64,000 nt of DNA from Clostridiales bacterium. GTDB lineage: Bacteria > Bacillota > Clostridia > Lachnospirales > Lachnospiraceae. The first letter of the stretch is position 1, and each line of letters begins with the position of its first letter. Below, one piece after another: positions 38,408-49,269 of the stretch. The translations under genes and the position numbers were made by a program. The DNA is taken from the NCBI GenBank assembly GCA_021202015.1, contig JAJQDV010000049.1, positions 1 through 64,000 on the forward strand, written 5' to 3'. The notes beneath the pieces were generated by a model, which saw only the letters and a program-made list of their open reading frames with translations, had not been told where the DNA came from and searched no databases.

Positions 38408-39988
38408 TCACACAACTCCTTCGATCAGAATCTTATCACCAAGAACGATCTCCCTGACACCACATGTTTTCTTCTTATTAAAATTAAAACTCAGCATATA
38501 TCCCTTTTTCATATGAAAATAATCAAGATAACCGAAAAGCTGTCTTTCTCCACGTTCGTTATATGCATTGCCGCGCCAGATCTTGAGTTCCAGTATGTTT
38601 TGCTCGCCCTGGTAATAAATAACCAGATCCATCCGCTCACTGTCTCTGGTCTGCGGCTCTATGCTATAATTACCAATCCCATTGATGATCGGTTTTAAAA
38701 ACAGAAGAAAATATTTTCTTCCCACCTTCTCCAGAAACTCCTCATCCTCTTCCCCGTAAAGTTCTTCGAAAGTCTCAATGAACTTCTCTAAAATACGTCG
38801 AACATTGAGATGACCGCCGGTTATAAACTGATTTCTTTCCTGTGCAGCTGCGGCGTACAATTTGTTTTCAGCAAGTTCTTCCGAAATAAAAGTATTATAA
38901 AGCACCATCTCAAAAATGCGGTTCGATATGACAGCCGTATCATTTTCATTCCGGATAAAACCATACATGGCGGCATCTTTTATATAAGAGTTCGTTATAA
39001 CGTAAGGAATCGGCTGACCGTTAAAAAGCAATTCCTGCAAAAGAGATTTTAACTCCGGGTACATTTTTAACTTCCCCAGCATGGATTCATAAAGAGGATT
39101 ATCTTCCTTAATAACTCTTTTCACCGACTCACGGATGCCAGCCTCTGTCCACGCTTTCGTTTTGTCCGGGAAATCTGCGGTTCCGGCTATTTTTTCGTCC
39201 AACAATTTGCAGATTCGCGAAACCAAAACCGGATATCCGTACGTCTCATCATAAATCATTCCGGCCATCTCGCTGATATTCATTCCGGTGTGATAATCGC
39301 ATTCATATTGTTCCAGCATATTTATAATATCTGCTGTTCCAAAACTCATATCTACGTCAAACTCAGCTGCTATGTTCCACGGACTGTTTTCTTTATGATC
39401 CTCTTCTGTGCGAATTTTTCTCCTCATGCTGCGAACATCATGAACACCGGCAAGAATCACTGACTGAAATGTCGGAACATCCGGACGCCGCAGATAATAC
39501 GCACGTAATTGGGAAAGGAAATCAAGAAACACCTGATTGTTTGATGCGGAATCTGCCTCATCAATAATCAGAACCGGTGCTTTCTCCAGCTTCCCGCACC
39601 ACACTTTTATTACTTTGAAAAGAGCCTGCAGAGAATTGATTCTGGCAGTCTTTTCAGCAAAAGCGGCAAACTGTTCACGGATGTCCTCCGGGCAAACGGC
39701 GACGGCATCCAATATCTCCTCAGCAAATGCCGCCACGAAATTCTGTACACTCGCAAATGACACCTCATCCATCATCTGAAAATCCAGGCTGATTACCACA
39801 TATTCTTCTTCCAGAAAATCAGCCAATGCCCGTAATGTAGTGGTCTTTCCATACTGTCTGGCCCGGTTGATCACAAAATAATCTCCGGCATCAACCATTT
39901 TTTTAATCGCATCGAGCCTGGACTTCAGATCTACCATATAGTGTACATCTGATCGGCAGGCTCCATTTACATTAAAGATTTTCGCCAT
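38408..39988 (-). CDS. AAA-family ATPase with C-terminal PD-(D/E)XK nuclease-like domain
   Basis: YFVINRARQYGKTTTLRAL (Walker A), APVLIIDEADSASN (Walker B), C-terminal RMDLVIYYQGEQNILELKIWRG (D...ExK). Start at ATG 39988. Confidence 0.88.
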   Translation of the reverse strand: MAKIFNVNGACRSDVHYMVDLKSRLDAIKKMVDAGDYFVINRARQYGKTTTLRALADFLEEEYVVISLDFQMMDEVSFASVQNFVAAFAEEILDAVAVCPEDIREQFAAFAEKTARINSLQALFKVIKVWCGKLEKAPVLIIDEADSASNNQVFLDFLSQLRAYYLRRPDVPTFQSVILAGVHDVRSMRRKIRTEEDHKENSPWNIAAEFDVDMSFGTADIINMLEQYECDYHTGMNISEMAGMIYDETYGYPVLVSRICKLLDEKIAGTADFPDKTKAWTEAGIRESVKRVIKEDNPLYESMLGKLKMYPELKSLLQELLFNGQPIPYVITNSYIKDAAMYGFIRNENDTAVISNRIFEMVLYNTFISEELAENKLYAAAAQERNQFITGGHLNVRRILEKFIETFEELYGEEDEEFLEKVGRKYFLLFLKPIINGIGNYSIEPQTRDSERMDLVIYYQGEQNILELKIWRGNAYNERGERQLFGYLDYFHMKKGYMLSFNFNKKKTCGVREIVLGDKILIEGVV

Positions 39989-40083
39989 CAGCCAAACTCC
40001 TCTTTTCCAAGAATTATATATCAAATAATACATCGCATACTATAAGTACAGAAACAACTTCTGTTTTTATAGTCCACTTGACA

Positions 40084-41211
40084 CTACCCCCAGAAAGACT
40101 TTACCATATCACAGACATACTCACACTGTTCCGCAGTCAGGCCATAATACATGGGAAGCCTCAACAGCCGTTCGCTCTCCTTCGTCGTGTATCTGTCTTC
40201 CCCGTGAAATCTCCCCAGATGCTTTCCCGCCGGCGATGTATGCAGCGGAATATAATGAAACACAGTCGAGACTCCTCTCTCCTTCAGATAAGCAATCAAC
40301 TCCGTCCTTTCCTGAAGATCGGACGCTTTAATATAAAACATATGCGCATTATGTCCGCATTCCTCCGGCACGCACGGAAGCTCAATCCTGCCCTTTTCCA
40401 TCAAAGGAAGCAGATTTTCATAATATCGGTTCCAGCTTACCATGCGGTCGTCAAAAATAGTCTCCGCTTCCTCTAGCTGCGCCCAGAGGTACGCAGCGTT
40501 GAGTTCACTCGGCAGATACGAGGATCCCGCCTCTACCCAGGTGTACTTATCGATCTCTCCCCGGAAAAATTTACTTCGGTTGGTCCCCTTTTCCCGGATA
40601 ATCTCCGCGCGTTCAATGTTTGCCGGATCCCGGATCAGCAGCGCGCCGCCCTCCCCCATGCTGTAATTCTTGGTTTCATGAAAACTGTAACAGCCATAAT
40701 CGCCGATGGTTCCCAGCGCCTGTCCTTTGTATGTACTTGCCACGGCCTGCGCCGCATCTTCGATCACTGTCAGACCGTATTTTTTTGCAATAGCCATGAT
40801 CGTGTCCATCTCACAGGAAACTCCCGCGTAATGAACCGGCACGATCGCCTTTGTTCTCTCCGTGATTGCGTCTTCGATCAGCGCCTCATTCAGATTCATC
40901 GTATCCGGACGGATATCAACAAAAACAGCCGTGGCGCCCCGGAGCACAAAGGCATCTGCAGTAGACACAAAAGTATAAGAAGGCATGATCACCTCATCCC
41001 CCGGCTGAATGTCCGCAAGCAGAGCCGCCATCTCTGTCGCGTGCGTACAGGATGTTGACAGCAGCGCTTTCTTTGTGCCTGTGTACGCCTCCAGCCACTC
41101 GCTGCATTTTTTTGTAAACTGGCCGTCGCCGCAGATCTTCCGGCTGGCGATCGCTTCCGATATGTATACCTGCTCTCTGCCGATATACGGCGGTATATTA
41201 AAATTAATCAT
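40084..41211 (-). CDS. rffA: DegT/DnrJ/EryC1/StrS aminotransferase, dTDP-4-amino-4,6-dideoxygalactose transaminase-like
   Basis: MINFNIPPYIGREQVYISEAIASRKICGDGQFTKKCSEWLE...VIEDAAQAVASTYKGQALGTIGDYGCYSFHETKNYSMGEGGALL. Confidence 0.88.
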   Translation of the reverse strand: MINFNIPPYIGREQVYISEAIASRKICGDGQFTKKCSEWLEAYTGTKKALLSTSCTHATEMAALLADIQPGDEVIMPSYTFVSTADAFVLRGATAVFVDIRPDTMNLNEALIEDAITERTKAIVPVHYAGVSCEMDTIMAIAKKYGLTVIEDAAQAVASTYKGQALGTIGDYGCYSFHETKNYSMGEGGALLIRDPANIERAEIIREKGTNRSKFFRGEIDKYTWVEAGSSYLPSELNAAYLWAQLEEAETIFDDRMVSWNRYYENLLPLMEKGRIELPCVPEECGHNAHMFYIKASDLQERTELIAYLKERGVSTVFHYIPLHTSPAGKHLGRFHGEDRYTTKESERLLRLPMYYGLTAEQCEYVCDMVKSFWG

Positions 41212-41308
41212 TGGTATGTATGCTCTCCCTGTTTCTCCGAATAAACTTTTATAAGCTTATAACATTGCGCGGTATTTGTCAAAGAATTTATGCACTGAAT
41301 AAAGATTC

Positions 41309-42589
41309 TCATCTCTTATCGGGTTTCTTTAAACCCACCGCCAATACCGCCGCATACACAATCACCAGCAGCGCGTTCACCAGCAAATAAAGAAATGCCG
41401 CTCCCATCATACCCCGGGATATAACAAAGAATCTGCCGCATGTCAGCGCAAATACCGCCGCCGCTCCATACCCGACAGCGATAAAATTCTGTTTTCGTAT
41501 TGTCGTAATCGGAACATTTAGATAGGATGCGATCGCATAGCATCCGCCTCCCAGGAAAAGCACTGCGAATTCCGCCTGATATCCTGTCAGATCCGCATTG
41601 TACAAAACAGACAGAATCGGCAGACCGATGGTAAGGCCGATCACCATGATCACCGCAGTCAGACCAGCTACGATAAGGCACTGCCGGAACACCTTTTTCC
41701 GAAACAATCGAATCTCTCTTTGTTCCCACAGTTCTCCCAGATCTTTAATTACCGGCTGATAAATAAAATTATTCAGAAGCATAATGACAAACACCGGCAT
41801 CATGATATAGCCGAAAATCGCCTGCGTCTCCTCATTCATATAGCTGTTTATCATATACTTCGGAACATTCCCGATATAGATAGCCAGCGTAGTGCCTGCA
41901 CACAACGGCAGACATACCTTCATCAGCTTCCACACATTGTGTCGGGATCCGCTTTTTTTCCCGTCGCTGACAGCAGAAAAAGTCCGGCCGATAAACCAGA
42001 AATCGAGCAGTACGGAGACCAGGATTCCCAGTGCGAGAGACAGGTGAATACCGACTCCCGCCAGCACCGCCGCACAGATAAGCGCCGTAGAAATCACCAG
42101 ACGAACCGCCATGATCTTCGCGCCGATATCCAGACGCCCGACCTGCTGATAACGCCCCAGGAAAACATCCTCAAACGCGTCAATGAGTTTTAAAATGACC
42201 ACCTCCAGAATGATCATTCCTTTTTCCAGATATCCCTCATTGCTTCCAAATCCATACAGCAGATAAAACACGAGAATGATAACCGCCAAAACCAGCGAAA
42301 GGACTCTGCTTCGAAAATAATCGCGGAAAGAATACTGCTCCGCAACATCCGTAACCTGAAAATTACGAACCCCATACTTTGCTATATAATAAAAGACCTG
42401 AGCGACCGCATAGGCGATCGTGACCATTCCCGCCGTCACCAGTCCGAGACAATGCGAAATGAAAATCAGGACAATCGCCGACTGCCCTGCATTCATCGCA
42501 CCGCCGATCGCGTTCCATATTACTCCGGAAGACCTAGTATGCTGTTCATTTCCGAAAAGCCATTTTTTTAACATTTCTGTACCCATCAT
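41309..42589 (-). CDS. Wzx-like polysaccharide flippase
   Basis: Multi-TM; AKYGVRNFQVTDVAEQYSFRDYFRSRVLSLVL...YQQVGRLDIGAKIMAVRL; paralogous to the flippase half of 33206-35548. Confidence 0.85.
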   Translation of the reverse strand: MMGTEMLKKWLFGNEQHTRSSGVIWNAIGGAMNAGQSAIVLIFISHCLGLVTAGMVTIAYAVAQVFYYIAKYGVRNFQVTDVAEQYSFRDYFRSRVLSLVLAVIILVFYLLYGFGSNEGYLEKGMIILEVVILKLIDAFEDVFLGRYQQVGRLDIGAKIMAVRLVISTALICAAVLAGVGIHLSLALGILVSVLLDFWFIGRTFSAVSDGKKSGSRHNVWKLMKVCLPLCAGTTLAIYIGNVPKYMINSYMNEETQAIFGYIMMPVFVIMLLNNFIYQPVIKDLGELWEQREIRLFRKKVFRQCLIVAGLTAVIMVIGLTIGLPILSVLYNADLTGYQAEFAVLFLGGGCYAIASYLNVPITTIRKQNFIAVGYGAAAVFALTCGRFFVISRGMMGAAFLYLLVNALLVIVYAAVLAVGLKKPDKR

Positions 42590-42635
42590 TCTGTCTCAGT
42601 AAACATCAATCAGCATCTGTAAAAAATTGATCCCT

Positions 42636-44333
42636 TTACGAGCGGACATGATATATCTGCATACGTCCGTCATCATAAATCTTGTCCAGATATGCGCCGC
42701 TGTCATAATGTTCCTGAATGTAAATCAGAATATTGTCAATCAGAGAACTGTTGCTTATAATGCACACCTGCTCATTATTTATAATGTCCCTGAATGGATT
42801 CTCTATATTATAATTAGCTAAAACCTCCAGATTCGTCGGCATATTTGTACCCCATCCGCCTAAAGTATAATAATTGCTCTGAATACCAAAGGGAATAGAT
42901 TCAAAAATAGAGTACACGGTTCCTGTCTGATTACCGCTCACAACATCTGTAAGGTACAGGGTATCTTTATCACCGAGAACCATATTATAAAAATCTGTGT
43001 AATAAGCAATATCCTCCTGACTGCTCTGCAGATCCAGATTGGTTTTATACAGATCCATATTCATGCAGGCCAGGATAACACAACAGAAAAGCATCGCTTT
43101 TCTGCTGCGGATAGCTTTTATATAATCACCGATCAGAAAAGCAAAAACAATTACCGCGGCAAGCCAGACAACTGTATCCACCCGATTCTGGAGGTATCGG
43201 TGCAGATAAATGAAATAAACATTTATTCCCGCGATTGCCAGAAACACATATAAAACAGCGCCTTTCTTTTTTCGGCACAGAAAAAGCCATATAAGGAACA
43301 TTGATACAAAGGCCTGAAAGCTTCGTTCTTTCAGAAATCCCGGCAGAAGCTCCCGAAAAAACACAGATCTGTATTGAATATCGTCATGTGTTTTCAGTGC
43401 AATTAATTCATCCATCACTTCCACTGTAAATACATCGGGATCCGCAAATGTCCAGTTTGTGAAAAGATAATAATCATTTTCGCTGATGCCGAGTTCTGTA
43501 TATGTTTCTATATTCTGTTCATAATCCGGAAATCCCGTATCCGTGAGAACCGCGCGTTTCTGGTTAAATTCCCTGTAATACGACCATTCCGGGCTCTGAT
43601 CATAAATATACGCATCGAGATAATAAAACACCCCTGTACTGCCGATCATAATTGCCCAGATCAGAATATATTTTAAACTTTTTAAACAGAACTTTTTTAT
43701 GTCTGTTCTAATCTGATAATATTTTACTATTTGTGCAATTCCCAGAACTGCAAGCAATATCAGAACAATTCCATACGCTTTAAAGCGAAGAAAACTTCCT
43801 GTCAAAAGCAGCAGATATCCGAGAACAACATGTCTCTTTCTCTTCTCCCTGTTATCGAGCGCATAAAAAATGGCAATAGCACCTGCAACTGAAGCGACAC
43901 CGGCCGTCTTTGTAAACTGAACATTGACATAGCACTCATAACCAAAATAAGTGAGAATTATAAATACAAAAATATATCCGAACCGATTACATTTTTTTAC
44001 CAGAATGTATGAAATCAGCACAAACCCGACAAACAATACGGAAAAATGCATCAAAGGATACCATTTTACAGCAGGCAAAACAGTAACCAGCATTTTCAGA
44101 ATTTTGCCAAGAAAAATATTGATAAATACCAGATGGGACGTATAACTGCCCCGGTAACCGGAGACAATAGAATCCAGAGCCTGATCATCATTTGTCTCAT
44201 ATCTGGGAGTAAATATAAAAAAATAAATCAGGAAATAAACTATATTTATAAAAAGTATGTTGCGAAATATTGTTGTATTCAGGCGTTCCATGAGTTTACG
44301 GGAATTCACCTTCATAAAATCTGTGTGTACCAT
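42636..44333 (-). CDS. Multi-TM membrane protein of unknown function (glycosyltransferase/polymerase-like)
   Basis: About 10 TM segments; FTPRYETNDDQALDSIVSGYRGSYTSHLVFINIFLGKIL; AT-rich. Confidence 0.7.
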   Translation of the reverse strand: MVHTDFMKVNSRKLMERLNTTIFRNILFINIVYFLIYFFIFTPRYETNDDQALDSIVSGYRGSYTSHLVFINIFLGKILKMLVTVLPAVKWYPLMHFSVLFVGFVLISYILVKKCNRFGYIFVFIILTYFGYECYVNVQFTKTAGVASVAGAIAIFYALDNREKRKRHVVLGYLLLLTGSFLRFKAYGIVLILLAVLGIAQIVKYYQIRTDIKKFCLKSLKYILIWAIMIGSTGVFYYLDAYIYDQSPEWSYYREFNQKRAVLTDTGFPDYEQNIETYTELGISENDYYLFTNWTFADPDVFTVEVMDELIALKTHDDIQYRSVFFRELLPGFLKERSFQAFVSMFLIWLFLCRKKKGAVLYVFLAIAGINVYFIYLHRYLQNRVDTVVWLAAVIVFAFLIGDYIKAIRSRKAMLFCCVILACMNMDLYKTNLDLQSSQEDIAYYTDFYNMVLGDKDTLYLTDVVSGNQTGTVYSIFESIPFGIQSNYYTLGGWGTNMPTNLEVLANYNIENPFRDIINNEQVCIISNSSLIDNILIYIQEHYDSGAYLDKIYDDGRMQIYHVRS

Positions 44334-44366
44334 TTTTAACAGCCAGTCTCCTGCATTTTTATCTGA

Positions 44367-45005
44367 TTAACATGATGAAAACAGTTCGATATTTTCGCGA
44401 ATTTTTTCATCCGGCCAATCCCACCATCCCATTTCCTGTAATTCAGCAATCCGTTCCTCACTGAACCTGTATTTCAGAATTTTTGCCGGCACACCGGCTA
44501 CAATCGCATATGGAGGCACGTCCGCAGTGACAACCGCTCCCGCCGCAACAACCGCTCCGGTCCCAATCGTTACATTTCGCAGAATGATTGCTCCGGTTCC
44601 GATCCACACATCGTGTCCGATCACACAGGTTTCCTTAAATCGGTCATAAACGGGAGGCATTCCTTCCGGTCGGAGACAGTCGACGTCGTTATACAGAAAC
44701 GCATGCGTCGTCATCCTTGTATAGTCATGGTTGGCTCCTCCTATGGAAACATTCCATGAGATTGATGCAAAGCTTCCGACTTCCGCTCTGATAATCTTTG
44801 TATTGCTGCCCGTATAACTGTGTCTGCCGATGTCGGACCCGTATACATAATTATTCCGGTCGATTCTCACCCGTTCTCTCAACCGGGAAGCCTCAATCTT
44901 CGAATAATCACCCACGCTTACATAATCTTCCAGCTCGGAATCCTTTACCAACACATCTTTAAATAACTTCACGGTATCAGGAAGAATGACATCCATGGCT
45001 GACAT
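44367..45005 (-). CDS. Hexapeptide-repeat (LbH) acyltransferase, CatB/xenobiotic acetyltransferase-like
   Basis: [58 protein letters not shown]. Confidence 0.92.
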   Translation of the reverse strand: MSAMDVILPDTVKLFKDVLVKDSELEDYVSVGDYSKIEASRLRERVRIDRNNYVYGSDIGRHSYTGSNTKIIRAEVGSFASISWNVSIGGANHDYTRMTTHAFLYNDVDCLRPEGMPPVYDRFKETCVIGHDVWIGTGAIILRNVTIGTGAVVAAGAVVTADVPPYAIVAGVPAKILKYRFSEERIAELQEMGWWDWPDEKIRENIELFSSC

Positions 45006-46209
45006 CCTCCTTAATACTGATTTCCGTCTGATCTATCACATGATCCATGAGTTCCACAGCCTCACGCAAAGTATTCCCCTTTGTGATCACCTGTCCGATT
45101 CTGTCCGGTCCGATATGAAAGCGGTTTACATGATCGCCGATCCCGTAATCGAAAGAGACATCCACAATATTCCTGTTCTCCGTTTCCGGAAGACGGATTC
45201 CCGTTATCGTACCGGAACGATCTGCCATGATAAGCCTGCAGGCGTTCGGCATCCCGTGGCGGACAGAGATTTTATCTATTTTCTCTCCAAACGCGGTCTG
45301 AAGAATCATTTTATAAAAGTCCACACCATAATAAATTGAAACCATCTCCGGCAGACAGGTGGCCCCGGATCTCGCTCCGACTTCCAGTACATAAACTTTT
45401 CCGTCCTTTAATATAAAATCCGCATTGAGCGCGCAATTGTCCAGCCCAAGAGCCTTCACGCTCAGTTCCACCTGCCGTGCGCTTTCCTGCAGCAGATCTT
45501 CTGCGATATCATACGGCACATAGTGTCCGACCGGCACACCGGTATCACCCTGAAAAACATAATCCCCGTGAGGCATAACAAAAACGACGCTGCCGTTGTT
45601 TACCAGTGCCTGAGCCCCAAACTCTGTCCCTTCTATACATTCCTCAACAACAAAGTAATCCTTTTTTGACACACTGAGCGCAAGATTCACCGCAGCCGTA
45701 ATTTCCTCCGCCGTACCCTGACGAATTTTGGTGATTCCTCTGCTGCCGGAGGAATCCACCGCCTTGATCATCACAGGCAGCCCCATGGTGTCAATGATCT
45801 CTTTCGCTTCCTTCGCATTATGCGCGATCTGATAAACCGCGGTACAGACTCCTCCGCTGACAAACCGCCGCTTCATTTCAAATTTGTTTGCGGAACATAA
45901 GGCCGCTTCATAAGACACACCCTTCAATCCCAGTGCATCACACACTTTTCCGATCGTCGGCACAGCCACATCCGTTCCGGCTGTACAGATACCGTCAATC
46001 TGTTCAGCCCGGGCCGTTTCCAGTATCCGCTCCGCATCCGTGGTATCCAGATAATAAACCTTGTCGGCAAGAGCAAATCCGGGATAATTTCCCTTTATGC
46101 TGACGACGATCGTGTATAATCCCATCTCTCTGGCTTTTTTTATAAGCGGAACCTGATAAATCCCGGCGCCAAGAATCATTATTTTCTTCATATCATCTTT
46201 TGTTTCCAT
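44977..46209 (-). CDS. ATP-grasp domain enzyme (carboxylate-amine ligase-like)
   Basis: [30 protein letters not shown]...[20 protein letters not shown]...[28 protein letters not shown]. Start at ATG 46209. Confidence 0.9.
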   Translation of the reverse strand: METKDDMKKIMILGAGIYQVPLIKKAREMGLYTIVVSIKGNYPGFALADKVYYLDTTDAERILETARAEQIDGICTAGTDVAVPTIGKVCDALGLKGVSYEAALCSANKFEMKRRFVSGGVCTAVYQIAHNAKEAKEIIDTMGLPVMIKAVDSSGSRGITKIRQGTAEEITAAVNLALSVSKKDYFVVEECIEGTEFGAQALVNNGSVVFVMPHGDYVFQGDTGVPVGHYVPYDIAEDLLQESARQVELSVKALGLDNCALNADFILKDGKVYVLEVGARSGATCLPEMVSIYYGVDFYKMILQTAFGEKIDKISVRHGMPNACRLIMADRSGTITGIRLPETENRNIVDVSFDYGIGDHVNRFHIGPDRIGQVITKGNTLREAVELMDHVIDQTEISIKEDVSHGCHSS

Positions 46210-46210
46210 A

Positions 46211-47167
46211 TTAATTATCCCCCTGATCTCCGCTGCATACAATTTCCTTTTCATCATACGCAGGAAAACCGATACACTCCTGGAACAGACGCCCTATGTA
46301 TCTTCCCAGCATTCCGATACTGAATAAGATAACTCCGGAAAAAAACGATATCGCGAGAATCAGAGTCGTAAAACCGGAAACATGAATCCTTCCCGCCAGA
46401 TATAAAATAAAATATATGATTGCGATCACAAACGCCACAGCTGAGATCACAATCCCGCCCATACTCGTCAGATCCAGCGGAAAAGTAGATCCATTCACAA
46501 TGATATCCATCGTGACTCGGATCAGATGTCTGGCGTCATATCCGCTTTTTCCATAAGCACGTTTTTTGTGCTCGACCACCACTGTCTCAACATTTTTTGT
46601 CAGAGAAAAAATCATCCATCCAATCTGGGGCTTCTTTCCCCTGTACAACAATAAGCTCTCCGCCAGCTCCCTCTTCATAATACGGAACGAAGTGCTTGCC
46701 ATCCCCTTCGGCTTGGAATATATTTTTTCCGACAGATACCCGACCAGTCTGGTCCCGGCTCTGCGAAACAGATTATGTTCCTTGTGTTCGTAGCTTCCGA
46801 TCACACAGTCGCAGTCGGTTTCCCGCATTTTTTCGATCAGTTTCGGTATTTCAGACGGATCATGCTGAAAATCATCGTCCATCGTTATGAGATACGCGCC
46901 CCGCGCATGCTTCATGGCACACATGAGCGCATTAAACTGTCCGGAATTATATCTGAGATTGACTGCCTTCAGGTGAGGAATGCGCCTTACAATTTCTTTC
47001 ATTGTCGGCCATGTTTCCGGCTGCGGACTTCCGTCATTCACCAGAACAATCTCGTATGTATCCCCCACCCGATTCATCACCTGCTCTATTTGTAAAACCA
47101 GTTTTTCCAGCCAGCTGCTGCTGTTGTATATCGGTATCACAATTGAATATCTGATTTTTTCTGCCAT
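46211..47167 (-). CDS. Glycosyltransferase family 2 (GtrB/ArnC-like)
   Basis: YSIVIPIYNSSSWLEKLVLQIEQVM...LITMDDDFQHDPSEIPKLIEKM; two C-terminal TMs. Confidence 0.93.
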   Translation of the reverse strand: MAEKIRYSIVIPIYNSSSWLEKLVLQIEQVMNRVGDTYEIVLVNDGSPQPETWPTMKEIVRRIPHLKAVNLRYNSGQFNALMCAMKHARGAYLITMDDDFQHDPSEIPKLIEKMRETDCDCVIGSYEHKEHNLFRRAGTRLVGYLSEKIYSKPKGMASTSFRIMKRELAESLLLYRGKKPQIGWMIFSLTKNVETVVVEHKKRAYGKSGYDARHLIRVTMDIIVNGSTFPLDLTSMGGIVISAVAFVIAIIYFILYLAGRIHVSGFTTLILAISFFSGVILFSIGMLGRYIGRLFQECIGFPAYDEKEIVCSGDQGDN

Positions 47168-47213
47168 TCCAGTACCTTTTTCGTGTCTGTCGAATCAACA
47201 AGGAACATATCAC

Positions 47214-47249
47214 AAAAAAAGGATAACATTTTGCCGGAAAATGCTATCC
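47214..47249 (-). terminator. Strong intrinsic terminator
   Basis: Minus strand GGATAGCATTTT-CCGGC-AAAATGTTATCC-TTTTTTT; 12-bp stem with one G-U pair. Confidence 0.9.
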
Positions 47250-47315
47250 AACTTTATTATAATAATCGACATCCATAGATTTTTCAACCATCAATTTAAT
47301 AAAAAATTAAAATTA

Positions 47316-49196
47316 TCAGCCGACAGTCAATGGCAAAATGCCACATCTCACAAATGAATAGAGCGACAACACCATCACCGCGGATATCAGGATTTGCACC
47401 GTTTTTCGTTTCATCCAATTTCTGTGTCGATATACCAGATACATAATACCAAAAAGCATCGGGAAAAGATATCTTCCCTGTGCCTGAAAATCAGCATTCC
47501 AGGAATGATAAGCGGAGATCACCGGGCTCAAAACGATAATAAACAAAAGAATCATATCTTTCCAGACCGCATACGGTCTTGCCCGATACTCCCGAACACA
47601 TAAACAGATCAGAGAAGATATAAGCGCAGCATACAGTATCCCCATGATTATATAATACGCCGTTCCGCTTGACTCCGACATCCATCCGTATTTTCCGACA
47701 AAAGACTGAAATGAACCTCTTGCGAAATGCCCCTCTGTAAAAACAGAAGAAAATGACAGACCCTGATCACGGTAAGACACACTGTTCAAAATTGCTTCAG
47801 AAATATGATTCTCTCTGGCTGCCTGATAGAGAGCGCTTTTTTGTGTCCCATAAACGCGATAATCCATCCATTTTCTCACGCCAAAGGTCAGCAGGCACGC
47901 ACCGACTATGATCACATATTTCGGAATCAACTTTTTATCGCGCTTTTCTGTCAGGTAAAAAATAAATATTGCCGCCGCCAGCAAAAACACAGTATAATAG
48001 GTGGATTTCCCCATAAAAAGCAACCCATAGAGAAAACCGATAAAAATCAGATACACGCATCGCTTTCCATTTAATGGTTGATCCAGACTTTTTTGTAAGT
48101 GCCCGTTTGGAATACAGCAGGCTGCAATCAGAACGAATGCCAGAAAAAAGTCCCACGCATCTGATGTTGCATACGAAAAGAGATACCACACCTGCGGCGT
48201 CATCCCAATCGGAAGAATCAGCCACGGATTCTTTTTCCCATATTTAATGAAAAGAAAGATAAGAACCACGAACAAAATCACGCCGAATATTCTGTAGTAA
48301 TTGAACATTCCCAATGTCTGTTTAAAGACAAAACCTACTTTTCCTGCCAGAAAATAATAAACAGAAAGTTCTTTCAGCCTTGTCGTACCATAATTCGAGA
48401 ATGCATTGTATAATTTTTCGCTGCTGAAATCGGGCAGAGACCATGCCTGCAGGTAATAATCAACCGAATAACTGGTTTCATCTTCATCCGGGTGTCCGAA
48501 AGTAACGCTGAAAAAAGCCATATACAAAACCGCTGCCCCGGCAAAAAACAGGAGCATCGTCCAAACGGCAAATTTTGATTCTTTGTCTTCCTTTTTTATA
48601 TAAAAAAAACATACTGCCAGGAAAATAACGCATATCGACCATATGAGGCAAAGATAAAACCATTTTTGAGCGCTGTCGCTCCCTGCACTCTGCTTCAGCT
48701 GTTCCAATGCATCCGGGTTTAAAATATAGATTGGGTCGTCATTTTCCGGAACGATCGTTAGATAACCTTCTCCCGCCTGCAGTTCGGATACATTATAGAA
48801 ATCTCCATACTCCGTCAGCTGCTCAGCAGTGAATTCCAGGGATTGCCTCCAGCCGTTTCGAATCCTTACGGAAGCAATTGAAATCGTCTCTGTATCGGAT
48901 GTAAAATCTATCCGGAATCCTGTACATTGCCCGATATGAAGCGGCAGAGTGAAAGAAATCTGCCTTTTCTGAATTCTGTCAGCCAACGCATGATCTTCCG
49001 AAAAGCCGCTGCCGTCATCCCAATAGACTTCCGCCACGCTATTCGTATAGCTGCTGCTGTTATTTCCATAATAAAAAATCTCCAGACATGACCCATAGCT
49101 CGCATGACATACCAGAATCGACAAAAAAAAGCTGCCCAGAACCGCAATTATTAAAATCCCTCTAAATGATTTAAAACCCTTATCTCCCTGTATCAT
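47316..49196 (-). CDS. DUF2142-family membrane protein with N-terminal extracytoplasmic beta-domain
   Basis: FGHPDEDETSYSVDYYLQAWSLPDFSSEKLYNAFSNYGTTRLKELSVYYFLAGKVGF; multi-TM. Confidence 0.82.
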   Translation of the reverse strand: MIQGDKGFKSFRGILIIAVLGSFFLSILVCHASYGSCLEIFYYGNNSSSYTNSVAEVYWDDGSGFSEDHALADRIQKRQISFTLPLHIGQCTGFRIDFTSDTETISIASVRIRNGWRQSLEFTAEQLTEYGDFYNVSELQAGEGYLTIVPENDDPIYILNPDALEQLKQSAGSDSAQKWFYLCLIWSICVIFLAVCFFYIKKEDKESKFAVWTMLLFFAGAAVLYMAFFSVTFGHPDEDETSYSVDYYLQAWSLPDFSSEKLYNAFSNYGTTRLKELSVYYFLAGKVGFVFKQTLGMFNYYRIFGVILFVVLIFLFIKYGKKNPWLILPIGMTPQVWYLFSYATSDAWDFFLAFVLIAACCIPNGHLQKSLDQPLNGKRCVYLIFIGFLYGLLFMGKSTYYTVFLLAAAIFIFYLTEKRDKKLIPKYVIIVGACLLTFGVRKWMDYRVYGTQKSALYQAARENHISEAILNSVSYRDQGLSFSSVFTEGHFARGSFQSFVGKYGWMSESSGTAYYIIMGILYAALISSLICLCVREYRARPYAVWKDMILLFIIVLSPVISAYHSWNADFQAQGRYLFPMLFGIMYLVYRHRNWMKRKTVQILISAVMVLSLYSFVRCGILPLTVG

Positions 49197-49269
49197 ACCT
49201 CTGCCTTTACATCCGGTAAAAATCATGTTCGTTCCTCTTCGGTATCCGTTCCCTCACGCTCACATTCCC

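Noticed and set aside
41249-41262. 14-bp palindrome TTATAAGCTTATAA upstream of the aminotransferase gene
   Set aside because: AT-rich and short; could be an operator but there is no supporting regulator or second copy.
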